DNA of 64,000 bases from Krasilnikovia cinnamomea (GTDB taxonomy: Bacteria; Actinomycetota; Actinomycetes; Mycobacteriales; Micromonosporaceae): assembly GCF_004217545.1 (NCBI RefSeq), contig NZ_SHKY01000001.1, positions 744,001-808,000 on the forward strand. Direction: 5' to 3'. Made by a program: the position numbers and the translations under genes. Below, in pieces: positions 21,708 through 30,271 of the stretch (its first letter is position 1; each line of letters starts with the position of its first letter). The notes below the pieces were generated by a model that worked only from the letters and a program-made list of their open reading frames with translations, ran no database searches and was not told the DNA's origin.

Positions 21708-22925
21708 CTAGTCTACGGAGTCCAGCCGTACGGGCAGCGTCGCCCAGCCACGCAGGTTCGTCCGGTCCCGGCGCTCGGGCTGGCCGGCCACCGCCAGGCG
21801 GGGGAAGCGGCGCAGCAGCGCGGGCAGCGCCACCTGCGCCTCCAGCCGGGCCAGCGGCGCGCCGAGGCAGTAGTGGGCGCCCGCGCCGAACGACAGCGGG
21901 GCGTTTCCCGGGCGGTCCGGGTCGAACCGGTCGGGATCGGTGAACCGCTCCGGGTCCCGGTTCGCCGCGCCGAGCAGCAGGACCAGCTCGGTGCCGCCGG
22001 GCACCGCCACGCCCTCGATCTCCCGGTCCTCGGCGACGAAGCGGTTGGTGGCCTGCACCGGCGAGTCGATCCGCAGGATCTCCTCCACGTACGCGGGCGC
22101 CAGCTCCGGGTCGGCGATCAGCCGCCGCGTGTGCTCGGGGTGCTCCAGCAGCAGCATCACCCCGTTGCCGAGCAGGTTCGTGGTGGTCTCGAAGCCCGCC
22201 ACGAGCAGCAGCGCCAGGTTGCCCATGAGTTCCGCGCCGGTGAGCCGGTCACCGCCGGAGTCGTGGGCGGCGGCCAGCACCGTGACGAGGTCGTCGCCCG
22301 GTTCCCGGCGGCGCAGCGCCAGCAGGTCCTCGAAGTACGCCTCCAGCTCGTACGCGGCCGCGTTCGCCGCGCGGCCCTGCTCCCGGCTGAAGCGCACCTC
22401 CAGCACCGCGGTCAGCGCCTCGGCGAGACGGCGGAACATGCCGCGGTCGGCGGCGGGCACCCCGAGCAGCGCGGTGATCACCCCGATCGGCAGCGGGTAC
22501 GCCAGGTGGGTCATGACGTCGACCTCACCGTCGACTGCGTTCGCGGCCAGGGCGTCGAGCGCCTCGTCGACCTGCGCCACGATGACCTCGCGCAGGGCGT
22601 TGACCCGGCGGGCGGTGAAGACCCCGGCGGCCAGGCGCCGCATCCGGGTGTGGTTGGGCGGGTTCTGCTTCAGCATCGAGTCGACGAACAGGGTGAGGGC
22701 GCGGCTGCGGCGCCAGTCCGGCCACTGTGTGTCGAGCATCGCCGCGTCGTACGCCAGGATCTCCGGGTCGCGCAGGATCCGGTCGACTGCCGCGTACCCG
22801 GTGACGAAGCAGGCGCCCGGGCCGGGCACGAGCGGGCCCTGGGCACGCAGGGCGGCATAGGCGGCGTACGGATCCTTGTTGGTGCCCGGCGACAGCAGCG
22901 TCCCGGCGGCGGCGGCAACGTCCAT
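21708..22925 (-). CDS. Cytochrome P450
   Basis: 405 residues, a soluble bacterial class I P450. I-helix oxygen motif LLVAGFETTTN, ExxR in VEEILRIDSP, and the heme loop FGAGAHYCLGAPLARLE with the Cys ligand are all present. No ferredoxin or reductase gene is nearby, and no biosynthetic cluster surrounds it, so the substrate is unknown. It sits between priA and def, which are usually close neighbours in actinobacteria, and looks like an insertion into the backbone. ATG 22925 has only a weak ribosome site; CACAAT lies 6 bases upstream of it. Confidence 0.93.
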   Translation of the reverse strand: MDVAAAAGTLLSPGTNKDPYAAYAALRAQGPLVPGPGACFVTGYAAVDRILRDPEILAYDAAMLDTQWPDWRRSRALTLFVDSMLKQNPPNHTRMRRLAAGVFTARRVNALREVIVAQVDEALDALAANAVDGEVDVMTHLAYPLPIGVITALLGVPAADRGMFRRLAEALTAVLEVRFSREQGRAANAAAYELEAYFEDLLALRRREPGDDLVTVLAAAHDSGGDRLTGAELMGNLALLLVAGFETTTNLLGNGVMLLLEHPEHTRRLIADPELAPAYVEEILRIDSPVQATNRFVAEDREIEGVAVPGGTELVLLLGAANRDPERFTDPDRFDPDRPGNAPLSFGAGAHYCLGAPLARLEAQVALPALLRRFPRLAVAGQPERRDRTNLRGWATLPVRLDSVD

Positions 22926-22940
22926 CGTTCCATTGTGACG

Positions 22941-22968
22941 GATCTTGGCAATAGATGATCTTGGAAGC
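22941..22968 (+). repeat. GATCTTGG half-elements (copy D)
   Basis: GATCTTGG occurs twice as a direct repeat (22941-22948 and 22957-22964), the second followed by AAGC as in the priA-internal copy at 24839. No matching right arm is present, so this looks like one or two truncated members of the palindrome family. It lies in the 65-base gap between the priA stop and the P450 start. Confidence 0.5.
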
Positions 22969-22990
22969 GCGGAGGCTCGCATCCGGACAG

Positions 22991-25357
22991 TCAGAACAGG
23001 TCCGCGGGGTCGACCTGGATGCGCACCGGCAGGCTCGCCTTGCGGGCGCCGCGGACCGCCGCCGCCTCGTGCAGGGCCCGGGCCAGCTCGGGCAGCGCGC
23101 CGCGGGCCACCCGCACCAGCATCCGCTCCTGGTCGTCTCCGGCGTCCAGCGCCTCCGCATCGCCCGCGGCGCGTCCCCCGGCAGGCATCTCGGGCCCGGT
23201 CCGACCGGGGCGCGGCGCGGCCCGGGGGCCTCGGCCCGCCGGGACCGGACCGAGCAGTTCCGCACCGTCCGGCAGCCGGGCCGCGTCGAGCAGCTCAGCC
23301 ACCGCCTCCGGGCGGCCAGTCACGCTGGCCATCCGGGCCGCCGGGGGGAAGCCCAGCTCCCGGCGCTCGGCCAGCTCCCGCGCGGCGAACCAGCCCGGAT
23401 CCCACCGCAGCAGCGCCTGCACCGGCGCCAGCGACCCGTCGGCCACCACGATCACGCGGCCACCGGCGCGGCCGGGGCGGGCCAGCGCGGCGGCGCTCAG
23501 CCAGCGCCGCATGGTCTCCTCGGCGGCGCGCAGATCCGAGCGGGTCAGCAGGGCCCACGTGTCGAGCAGCAGCACCGCGCCGTACCCGCCCTCGGCGCGC
23601 GGCTCGGCGCCGGGAGTTGCCACCACCACGGCCGGCTCTCCCGGCACGACGTCCAGGACCTCGTCGCGGCCGGACGTACGCACCGGCGCTCCGGGGAACG
23701 CACGGCCCAGCTCCTCCGCGGTGCGCCGGGCCCCGGTGACGGAGGCGCGCAGGCGACGGCCACCGCAGGTGGGACAGGTGTACGCGGCGGCGGCCCGCCC
23801 GCACCAGTGGCAGGTGGGCACCGCCCGGGCCCCGGCCAGCCCCAGCGGCCCCGCGCAGTGCGGGCAGCGGGCCGGGGTGCGGCAGTCCGCACAGGCGATC
23901 GCGGGCAGATATCCCCGGCGGGGCACCTGCACCAGCACGGGCGCTCCGGCCTGCAGCGCCTGCCGGGCCGCCTGCCACGCGAGGCTGGGCAGCCGGGCGG
24001 TGACCGCGCCGGGGTCACGGGCGAGCTGGGGATCGTCCCCGGTCGGCGAGATCGCGGGGCAGCGCGCGCGCAGCGTCTCCCGGTCTGCGGTGATCTCCTT
24101 CGCCCACCCGGTCTCCAGCAGCAGCTGCCCCTCCCCGGTACGCGCGTAGCCGCCCACCAGCGCCGCACACCCGGCCAGCTGCGCCCGGGTGAGCAGCACC
24201 TCCCGGGCATGCGGGTACGGCGCGCGCGGCTCTGCGTGCAGGTCGTCGCCGTCGTCCCAGATCACCACGAGGCCGAGCTCGGCGACCGGGGCGAACATGG
24301 CCGCCCGGGTGCCCGCCACGACCGGCACCTGGTGCCGGCTGGCAGTCAGGAACCGCCGGTACCGCTCGGCGGGCCCGGCAGCCGCGTTGAGCGCGACGTG
24401 CCGCCCGGCCCCCAGCGCCTCGGTGAGCGCCCGATCAACCCGGTCCAGGTCACGCGCGTCGGGCACGACCACGACCGCCCCCCGCCCCGCGCGCACCGTG
24501 GCGGCGACGGCTTCGGCGATCCGTGCCGCCCAGTCCTCACCGGGCAACGCCGCCCACACCGCCCGGGCAGCCCTCCCGCCCTCAAGCGCACGCAGAAACG
24601 CGCCCCCGGCCGGATACAAACCCCAGCCACGACCGTCCTCCGCCTCCCGGTCCGGCCCACCACCCCTGCCCACCTCACCGGGAATCGGCGCCCCTGGCAC
24701 AGATCGACTCGCTGCCGGCGCCTCGTGGTGCGCCAGCCCGCGGATCTTGGCCACCTTCCGCCCCCCTGAGGGCAGAACCTGACCAAGATCCGCACCAGCC
24801 TCACCCACTTCTCCGTCGCGCCCCGCGCGCGACGGGGAGATCTTGGAAGCTGGCGGCCCCTCTACGGGCCTGCCGCCTCCAAGATCCGAATCAACCACAA
24901 CGGACCCTCGCCCGACGGACCCAGCCGCCCCGAATCCGGAACCGGGCTGCTGGAGGGTGGGAAGAACCGGGGTCGGTTGGGACTCGACGCGGGCGTGGCG
25001 GGGTGGAATGGCCAGGCGCAGGACGTCGCCCAGGTTGCCCGCGTAGCGGTCGGCGACCGCGCGGGCCAGCCGGGCCACCTCGGGGTCGAGGACCCGCTCG
25101 GCGGAGACGACCCGGTCGAGATAAGCGAGCTTGGCGTGCTCCGAGGACTCGACCCGTTCGAGCAGGAAACCCCCGACGAGCCGGCCCGCGAACCGGACCC
25201 GCACCCGAACCCCGGGCTGGGCGGCCTCGTCGTCCGCGGCCGAGACGAGGTAGTCGAACGGGCGATCCAGGTGGGCCAGCGGCAGGTCGACGCAGACACG
25301 CGCGACCGGGAGCCGTGCCGCCGGCTCCCGGTCGCGCGTCGTGCCGCCGGGTGTCAC
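22991..25357 (-). CDS. priA: PriA-like primosomal protein without helicase motifs
   Basis: 788 residues, somewhat longer than I expect for actinobacterial PriA. The N-terminal 3' DNA-binding domain (about 15-125: PVARVCVDLPLAHLDRPFDYLV) is normal. A low-complexity insert follows (about 128-230). The helicase region lacks Walker A (ALPGEDWAARIAEAV in place of a GKT loop) and the DEEH box reads WDDGDD, as is known for actinobacterial PriA. Eight Cys of the zinc module are intact (about 490-545: CADCRTPARCPHC, CHWCG, CPTCGG). It probably loads the replisome at restarted forks without unwinding DNA. The GTG start lies in a hairpin with metK; two dispersed palindromes are translated in the insert. 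Confidence 0.9.
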   Translation of the reverse strand: MTPGGTTRDREPAARLPVARVCVDLPLAHLDRPFDYLVSAADDEAAQPGVRVRVRFAGRLVGGFLLERVESSEHAKLAYLDRVVSAERVLDPEVARLARAVADRYAGNLGDVLRLAIPPRHARVESQPTPVLPTLQQPGSGFGAAGSVGRGSVVVDSDLGGGRPVEGPPASKISPSRAGRDGEVGEAGADLGQVLPSGGRKVAKIRGLAHHEAPAASRSVPGAPIPGEVGRGGGPDREAEDGRGWGLYPAGGAFLRALEGGRAARAVWAALPGEDWAARIAEAVAATVRAGRGAVVVVPDARDLDRVDRALTEALGAGRHVALNAAAGPAERYRRFLTASRHQVPVVAGTRAAMFAPVAELGLVVIWDDGDDLHAEPRAPYPHAREVLLTRAQLAGCAALVGGYARTGEGQLLLETGWAKEITADRETLRARCPAISPTGDDPQLARDPGAVTARLPSLAWQAARQALQAGAPVLVQVPRRGYLPAIACADCRTPARCPHCAGPLGLAGARAVPTCHWCGRAAAAYTCPTCGGRRLRASVTGARRTAEELGRAFPGAPVRTSGRDEVLDVVPGEPAVVVATPGAEPRAEGGYGAVLLLDTWALLTRSDLRAAEETMRRWLSAAALARPGRAGGRVIVVADGSLAPVQALLRWDPGWFAARELAERRELGFPPAARMASVTGRPEAVAELLDAARLPDGAELLGPVPAGRGPRAAPRPGRTGPEMPAGGRAAGDAEALDAGDDQERMLVRVARGALPELARALHEAAAVRGARKASLPVRIQVDPADLF
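24740..24793. repeat. GATCTTGG palindrome inside priA (copy E)
   Basis: Arms GCGGATCTTGG (24740-24750) and CCAAGATCCGC (24783-24793), an 11-base perfect inverted repeat with a 32-base interior. It is read in frame in priA as the segment ADLGQVLPSGGRKVAKIRG. It lies in the extra linker that other PriA proteins appear to lack. Confidence 0.7.
24839..24886. repeat. GATCTTGGA palindrome inside priA (copy F)
   Basis: GATCTTGGA at one end and TCCAAGATC at the other, with inner pairing of GGCGG to CCGCC and GGCCC to GGGCC, giving a 48-base hairpin with a short loop. It is translated in priA as SDLGGGRPVEGPPASKIS. A further hairpin (CTCCGTCGCG with CGCGACGGGGAG, 24811-24839) lies right beside it, so the insert is a cluster of palindromes. 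Confidence 0.7.
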
Positions 25358-25381
25358 CCGGCCATCCTGCCGGGTGACACC
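25350..25381 (-). terminator. Hairpin after metK that covers the priA start
   Basis: Perfect 13-base arms GGTGTCACCCGGC (25350-25362) and GCCGGGTGACACC (25369-25381) with a 6-base loop, 12 bases past the metK stop. There is no U-tract, so termination would be inefficient or factor-dependent. The priA start codon GTG (25357-25355) is in the 3' arm, so folding would hide it. Confidence 0.6.
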
Positions 25382-25393
25382 GACAAGTTCGCC

Positions 25394-26584
25394 TCAGGCC
25401 GCGGCGGCCTTGAGGTCCTGGGCGCGGTCGGTGCTCTCCCACAGCAGCTCCGGCAACTCCCGGCCGAAGTGGCCGTACGCCGCGGTCTGCTGGTAGATCG
25501 GGCGCAGCAGGTCCAGGTCCCGGATGATCGCGGCGGGACGCAGGTCGAAGACCTCCTTGATGGCCTTCTCGATCCGCTCCACCGGCACGTTCTCGGTGCC
25601 GAAGGTCTCCACGAACAGGCTCACCGGGTGCGCCTTACCGATCGCGTACGCCACCTGCGTCTCGCACCGCTCCGCCAGGCCCGCCGCCACCACGTTCTTC
25701 GCCACCCAGCGCATCGCGTACGCCGCCGACCGGTCCACCTTGGACGGGTCCTTGCCGGAGAACGCACCACCGCCGTGCCGGGCGTACCCACCGTACGTGT
25801 CAACGATGATCTTCCGGCCGGTCAGGCCCGCGTCACCCATCGGACCGCCGATCTCGAACCGGCCGGTCGGGTTGACCAGCAACCGGTAGCCCTCGGTGTC
25901 CAGGCCCAGGTTCTCCAGCTCCGGCGCGATCACGTGCTCGCGGACATCCGGGGTGAGCAACGACTCCAGGGAGATGTCCGCGGCGTGCTGCGACGACACG
26001 ACGACCGTGTCGAGGCGCACCGGGCGCAGGCCGTCGTACTCGATCGTGACCTGGGTCTTGCCGTCGGGACGCAGGTACGGAATCGTGCCGTCCTTGCGGG
26101 CGGCCGACAGCCGCCGGGCCAGCCGGTGCGCCAGCGCGATCGGCAGCGGCATCAACTCCGGCGTCTCGGAACACGCGAAGCCGAACATCATGCCCTGGTC
26201 ACCCGCGCCCTGCGCGTCCAGCACGTGCTCGGAGTCGCCCTTGCGCAGCTCGATCGCCGAGTCCACACCCTGGGCGATGTCCGGCGACTGCGCGCCGATC
26301 GAGACGCTGACGCCGCAGGACGCCCCGTCGAATCCCTTCTTCGACGAGTCGTACCCGATACCCAGAATGGTGTCGCGCACGATCGCCGGGATGTCCGCGT
26401 ATGCCTGAGTCGTGACCTCACCGGCGACGTGCACCTGACCGGTCGTGATCAGCGTCTCCACGGCCACACGGCTGCGGGGGTCCTGCCGCAGCAGGGCGTC
26501 GAGAATACCGTCGCTGATCTGATCAGCGATCTTGTCCGGGTGGCCTTCCGTGACCGACTCGGAGGTGAACAGGCGGCGTGCCAC
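25394..26584 (-). CDS. metK: S-adenosylmethionine synthetase
   Basis: 396 residues. Makes SAM from methionine and ATP, releasing phosphate and pyrophosphate. Motifs: [16 protein letters not shown] with the ATP-binding His, the loop [34 protein letters not shown] with the P-loop-like GGGAFSGKD, and [13 protein letters not shown] 26584 follows GAGGAG 4 bases upstream. It lies 64 bases after coaBC in the gmk-rpoZ-coaBC-metK-priA order typical of actinobacteria. No SAM riboswitch fits in the short gap. Confidence 0.97.
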   Translation of the reverse strand: MARRLFTSESVTEGHPDKIADQISDGILDALLRQDPRSRVAVETLITTGQVHVAGEVTTQAYADIPAIVRDTILGIGYDSSKKGFDGASCGVSVSIGAQSPDIAQGVDSAIELRKGDSEHVLDAQGAGDQGMMFGFACSETPELMPLPIALAHRLARRLSAARKDGTIPYLRPDGKTQVTIEYDGLRPVRLDTVVVSSQHAADISLESLLTPDVREHVIAPELENLGLDTEGYRLLVNPTGRFEIGGPMGDAGLTGRKIIVDTYGGYARHGGGAFSGKDPSKVDRSAAYAMRWVAKNVVAAGLAERCETQVAYAIGKAHPVSLFVETFGTENVPVERIEKAIKEVFDLRPAAIIRDLDLLRPIYQQTAAYGHFGRELPELLWESTDRAQDLKAAAA

Positions 26585-26648
26585 GGTGCTCCTCAGGGTG
26601 TCGAGTAGTTCGTTGCGCGGAAGTGTAGTCACCGCCGCGAGGCGTACG

Positions 26649-27863
26649 TCATGCCGTCCCATCGTGGGCGACCTGCGGCGGGAGGCGCGTGAGCACCGCG
26701 TCCCATATCGCATCCGACACATCGTCTTTCGGTAGTTCGCCGAAGTCGACGTGCGTTCCGTCGGCACCTACGAGGGTGACCGTGTTCGACTCGGCGCCGA
26801 AGACGCGGTCGACGCCCACCTCGTTAACGATGATCAGGTCGGCGCGTTTCTTGACGAGTTTGGCCCGGGCGTTCTCCAGCGCGTCGTGCGTCTCGGCGGC
26901 GAACGCGACCAGCACCTGACCTGGGCGTTTGGCGGCGCCCAGTTCGGCGGCGATGTCCGGGTTGGTGACCAGTTCGATCGTCGGCGCCGTACCCGAATCG
27001 GACTTTTTGATCTTTCGCTCGGCGACCGTGGCGGGGCGGAAGTCGGCCGGCGCGGCGGCCATCACCACCGCGTCCGCGTCGGCGGCCGCCTCCAGTACCG
27101 CCTTGCGCAGCTCTTCGGTCGTGCCGACCTCGACCAGGTCGGCCCCGGCCGGGGCGGGCAGGGCGACGTTCGCGGCGACGAGGGTGACGCGTGCTCCCCG
27201 GGCCACCGCGGTACGGGCCAGCGCGTAGCCCTGCTTGCCGGAGGAGCGGTTGCCGAGGAAGCGGACCGGGTCCAGCGGCTCGCGGGTGCCACCGGCGGAG
27301 ACCACCACATGGCGGCCGGCCAGATCGGGCCGGACTCCGCGCAGCGCCCGGCGGGCGATCGTGAAGATCTCCTCAGGCTCGGGCAGGCGCCCCTTGCCCG
27401 TGTCGGCGCCGGTGAGCCGCCCCACTGCGGGCTCGATCACCACGGCGCCGCGCGAACGCAGCAGCGCCACGTTGGCGACCGTCGCCGGGTTCTCCCACAT
27501 CTCGGTGTGCATGGCGGGCGCGTAGACCACCGGGCAGGTGGCGGTCAGCAGGGTGTTGGTGAGCAGGTCGTCGGCGAGGCCGTGGGCGGCCTTGGCCAGC
27601 AGGTCGGCGGTGGCGGGGGCCACGACGACCAGTTCGGCCTGGCGGCCGATGCGCACGTGCGGCACCTCGTGGGCGTCGTCCCACACCTCGGTCGTGGCGG
27701 GGCGGCCGGACAGCGCCGCCCAGGTGGGGGCGCCGACGAACTTCAGCGCGGAGGCGGTGGGCACCACGCGCACCGCGTGCCCGGACTCGGTGAACAGCCG
27801 CAGCAGCTCACACGCCTTGTACGCGGCGATGCCGCCGCAGACGCCGAGCACGACCTCGGTCAT
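26649..27863 (-). CDS. coaBC: Bifunctional phosphopantothenoylcysteine decarboxylase/synthase
   Basis: 404 residues, a step-two and step-three enzyme of coenzyme A synthesis. The flavin-containing CoaC half (about 1-180) has [30 protein letters not shown] and the substrate clamp [13 protein letters not shown]. The CoaB half (about 190-400) has [20 protein letters not shown] and [10 protein letters not shown], which bind CTP and phosphopantothenate. ATG 27863 has GGGGGAG 5 bases upstream. Usual length, no defects. Confidence 0.97.
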   Translation of the reverse strand: MTEVVLGVCGGIAAYKACELLRLFTESGHAVRVVPTASALKFVGAPTWAALSGRPATTEVWDDAHEVPHVRIGRQAELVVVAPATADLLAKAAHGLADDLLTNTLLTATCPVVYAPAMHTEMWENPATVANVALLRSRGAVVIEPAVGRLTGADTGKGRLPEPEEIFTIARRALRGVRPDLAGRHVVVSAGGTREPLDPVRFLGNRSSGKQGYALARTAVARGARVTLVAANVALPAPAGADLVEVGTTEELRKAVLEAAADADAVVMAAAPADFRPATVAERKIKKSDSGTAPTIELVTNPDIAAELGAAKRPGQVLVAFAAETHDALENARAKLVKKRADLIIVNEVGVDRVFGAESNTVTLVGADGTHVDFGELPKDDVSDAIWDAVLTRLPPQVAHDGTA

Positions 27864-27888
27864 GAACTCTCCCCCGGGAGACGACGAA

Positions 27889-27915
27889 ACCCGCGCCCCG
27901 GGGCGGGACGCGGGT
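27889..27915 (-). terminator. Terminator-like hairpin between rpoZ and coaBC
   Basis: On the minus strand ACCCGCG / CGCGGGT arms (27915-27909 with 27895-27889), plus inner CCCG/CGGGG pairing, are followed by TTTCG. It may partly end transcription after rpoZ or act as a processing hairpin before coaBC. Confidence 0.5.
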
Positions 27916-27961
27916 CCATGGATCCTGGTCGTGCGGGAACGGCCGGGACCCGGCGGGCGGG

Positions 27962-28225
27962 TCAGGGCTGGTCGGTGGCCTCGGCCGTCAGCAGGCCGGC
28001 GTTGATCTCCCGGAGGGCGATCGACAGCGGCTTCTCCTGCGGGGTGGTCTCCACCAGCGGGCCGACGTACTCCAGCAGGCCCTCACCGAGCTGGCTGTAG
28101 TAGGCGTTGACCTGGCGGGCGCGCTTGGCCGCGAAGATCACCAGCGAGTACTTCGACGAGGTCTTGTCGAGCAGCTCGTCGATCGGCGGGTTGGTGATGC
28201 CTTCGGGGTTGGCGATGGTTGCCAC
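27962..28225 (-). CDS. rpoZ: RNA polymerase omega subunit
   Basis: 87 residues, normal size for actinobacteria. Omega helps fold and hold the beta-prime subunit. Seen: [31 protein letters not shown], the conserved core, and the C-terminal segment [16 protein letters not shown] start at 28225. It sits between gmk and coaBC as in most actinobacteria. Confidence 0.96.
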   Translation of the reverse strand: MATIANPEGITNPPIDELLDKTSSKYSLVIFAAKRARQVNAYYSQLGEGLLEYVGPLVETTPQEKPLSIALREINAGLLTAEATDQP

Positions 28226-28286
28226 GGTGGTGAAATCCTCAGTGGTCGGGAGCTGATGGGCCTCGAAGTTGCCCAGAACCCGAGAT

Positions 28287-28892
28287 TCAAACCTCAGGAG
28301 CCTGAGCGGGCGTCAGGAATGACGAACCGAGCAATCCTACCAGTTCGTCCGCGGCGCGCTCGACGAAGTCGTTGACGACCGTTCGGTCGAATTCGGTCTC
28401 CGCCGCCAGCTCCTCGTCGGCGTGGGCCAGCCGACGCTTGATCGTCTCTTCGTCGTCGGTGCCTCGGCCGATCAGCCGGCGCTGCAGCTCCTCGACGCTG
28501 GGCGGGGCGAGGAAGACCAGTTGCGCGTCCGGCATCGCGGCGCGAACCTGGCGGGCGCCCTGCAGGTCGATCTTCAGCAGCACCGGGCGGCCCTGGGCGA
28601 GCCAGCCCTCCACCTGCGCCCGGGGGGTGCCGTAGAGGTTGCCCGCGAACTCCGCCCATTCGAGGAGCTGGTCGCCGTCGATCAGGCGCTGGAACTCCGA
28701 ACGGGTGACGAAGTGATAGTGCTCACCGTCGGTCTCGTAGTCGCGCTTCTTGCGCGTCGTCACCGAGACAGAGAGCTTGATCCATGGCGAGCGCGCCCGG
28801 ATCAGCTCGATCACGCTGTCCTTGCCGACCCCGGAGGGGCCGGACAGGACGGTGAGTCGGGCCGCCGGGCGCGCTTCGTCATCCATGCTCAC
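28287..28892 (-). CDS. gmk: Guanylate kinase
   Basis: 201 residues. Phosphorylates GMP to GDP with ATP. P-loop [17 protein letters not shown]-binding [20 protein letters not shown], and the lid region [23 protein letters not shown] 28892 has AGGA 7 bases upstream; an ATG two codons later is the alternative. It follows mihF with a 26-base gap and is probably co-transcribed with it. Confidence 0.96.
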   Translation of the reverse strand: MSMDDEARPAARLTVLSGPSGVGKDSVIELIRARSPWIKLSVSVTTRKKRDYETDGEHYHFVTRSEFQRLIDGDQLLEWAEFAGNLYGTPRAQVEGWLAQGRPVLLKIDLQGARQVRAAMPDAQLVFLAPPSVEELQRRLIGRGTDDEETIKRRLAHADEELAAETEFDRTVVNDFVERAADELVGLLGSSFLTPAQAPEV

Positions 28893-28918
28893 GGCTCATT
28901 CCTACACGAGCCCGCGAG

Positions 28919-29236
28919 TCAGTTCGCAGCGAACTCCCCCAGGAGGGCCTTGCGCTGCTGCTCGCCGAGGCCACGAAGGCGACGGCTGTCGGCGATCTTG
29001 AGCTTCTCCATGATCTGGGTGGCCCGGATCTTGCCAATGCCCGGCAGCGCCTGCAGCACGGCCGAGACCTTCAGCTTGCCGACGACGTCGTCGCCCTCGG
29101 CCCGCTCCAGTACGGCGGCGAGGGTGGTCTTGCCAGACTTGAGCTGTTCCTTGAGCTCGGCCCGGGCTTTGCGAATCTCCGCGGCCTTCTCCAGCGCGGC
29201 TGCACGCTGCTCGGGGCTCAGTGACGGGAGCGGCAC
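28919..29236 (-). CDS. mihF: Actinobacterial integration host factor
   Basis: 105 residues. A small helical DNA-bending nucleoid protein restricted to actinobacteria (sIHF/mIHF). N-terminal helix RAAALEKAAEIRKARAELKEQL followed by the helix-two-turns-helix part VVGKLKVSAVLQALPGIGK and IRATQIMEKLKI. Related to HhH proteins, not to proteobacterial IHF. In Streptomyces it affects development and supercoiling. GTG 29236 has GAGGAG 5 bases upstream. The 180-base gap before pyrF suggests its own promoter. Confidence 0.96.
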   Translation of the reverse strand: MPLPSLSPEQRAAALEKAAEIRKARAELKEQLKSGKTTLAAVLERAEGDDVVGKLKVSAVLQALPGIGKIRATQIMEKLKIADSRRLRGLGEQQRKALLGEFAAN

Positions 29237-29324
29237 CAGTTCTCCTCAGGTCCCTATGCGGCGGTACTCCAATACCGGCGCTTCTGTGAAACGTGGTGTG
29301 CCATGGAACCAAAGGGGCATGTGG

Positions 29325-29340
29325 TTCCCGGCGCCGGGAA
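29325..29340. promoter_or_regulatory. Perfect 16-base palindrome upstream of mihF
   Basis: TTCCCGGCGCCGGGAA is fully symmetric and lies about 90 bases upstream of the mihF start, in a gap that also holds GGGGGTACCCCC (29372-29383). No U-tract follows on either strand, so an operator or a transcript 3' hairpin of pyrF are both possible. Confidence 0.4.
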
Positions 29341-29419
29341 AACTAGCGGTCAACGACGGTTTCGGCAACGTGGGGGTACCCCCCGACCGGTTCGGCCGGG
29401 ACCTGCTAGGCGGCCCGTT

Positions 29420-30250
29420 TCACCCGAGCGCGGCCCGGCATTCCGCCGTCGCGCGGGCCGCCGCGGCCCGCAGATCGGCCACCGAGGGTCCCGCGCCGAG
29501 CACTTCCCGCGAGTACGACGGCAGCACGTTCCGCACGCTCGCGCCGAAGACCGCACGGAGGTCTGCGGGGGTCGCGCCCTGCGCTCCGAGGCCCGGGGCG
29601 AGCAGTGGCCCGTTCACCTTGGAGAGGTCGTGACCGGTTTCGCCGATCGTCGCCCCGACCACCAGTCCGACGCTGCCGAGCGGATCCGCACCCGCGTTGA
29701 CCTGCGAAATCTCGTCGATGATCGTCTGCGCGACCGTCCGGCCGTCGGCCGCGACGGCGTGCTGGACGCCCGGTCCCTCCGGATTGGACGTGAGCGCCAG
29801 GACGAAGACTCCGGCGCCGTGCGTGGCCGCGAGGTCGAATGCCGGCTGCAACGAGCCCACCCCGAGATAGGGACTCACAGTAATCGCGTCCGCACTCAGC
29901 GGACTCGCCGGATTGAGGTACGCGTCGGCGTACGCGGCCATCGTCGAGCCGATGTCGCCACGCTTCACGTCGAGTAGCACAAGCGCACCGGCCGCGCGGG
30001 ACTGTCGGATAGTTGACTCAAGAACGGCCACTCCACGTGACCCAAATCTCTCGAAGAACGCCGACTGTGGCTTCAGCACGGCGACCCGATCGGCCAGTGC
30101 GTCGACGACCGTATGGGCGAAGCGTTCCAGGCCGGCGACGTCGTCCGGCAGACCCCACCGGTCGAGCAACGCGGCGTGCGGGTCGATGCCCACACAGAGG
30201 GGACCGCGCTGCGTGACCGCCCGGCGCAGCCGGGTTCCGAAGCTCTCCAT
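29420..30250 (-). CDS. pyrF: Orotidine 5'-phosphate decarboxylase
   Basis: 276 residues, the longer PyrF type common in actinobacteria and mycobacteria. Final step of UMP synthesis. Active-site charge network in LLDVKRGDIGSTMAAYADAY, with substrate phosphate residues in LAPGLGAQGATPADLRAVFG. ATG 30250 with AAGGAG 12 bases upstream, a long spacing. Last gene of the pyrimidine operon, 21 bases after bioA. Confidence 0.96.
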   Translation of the reverse strand: MESFGTRLRRAVTQRGPLCVGIDPHAALLDRWGLPDDVAGLERFAHTVVDALADRVAVLKPQSAFFERFGSRGVAVLESTIRQSRAAGALVLLDVKRGDIGSTMAAYADAYLNPASPLSADAITVSPYLGVGSLQPAFDLAATHGAGVFVLALTSNPEGPGVQHAVAADGRTVAQTIIDEISQVNAGADPLGSVGLVVGATIGETGHDLSKVNGPLLAPGLGAQGATPADLRAVFGASVRNVLPSYSREVLGAGPSVADLRAAAARATAECRAALG

Positions 30251-30271
30251 CGAGTCGAATCACTCCTTCTG

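Noticed and set aside
26585..26648. SAM riboswitch upstream of metK
   Set aside because: The gap is only 64 bases and none of the known SAM aptamer motifs is visible.
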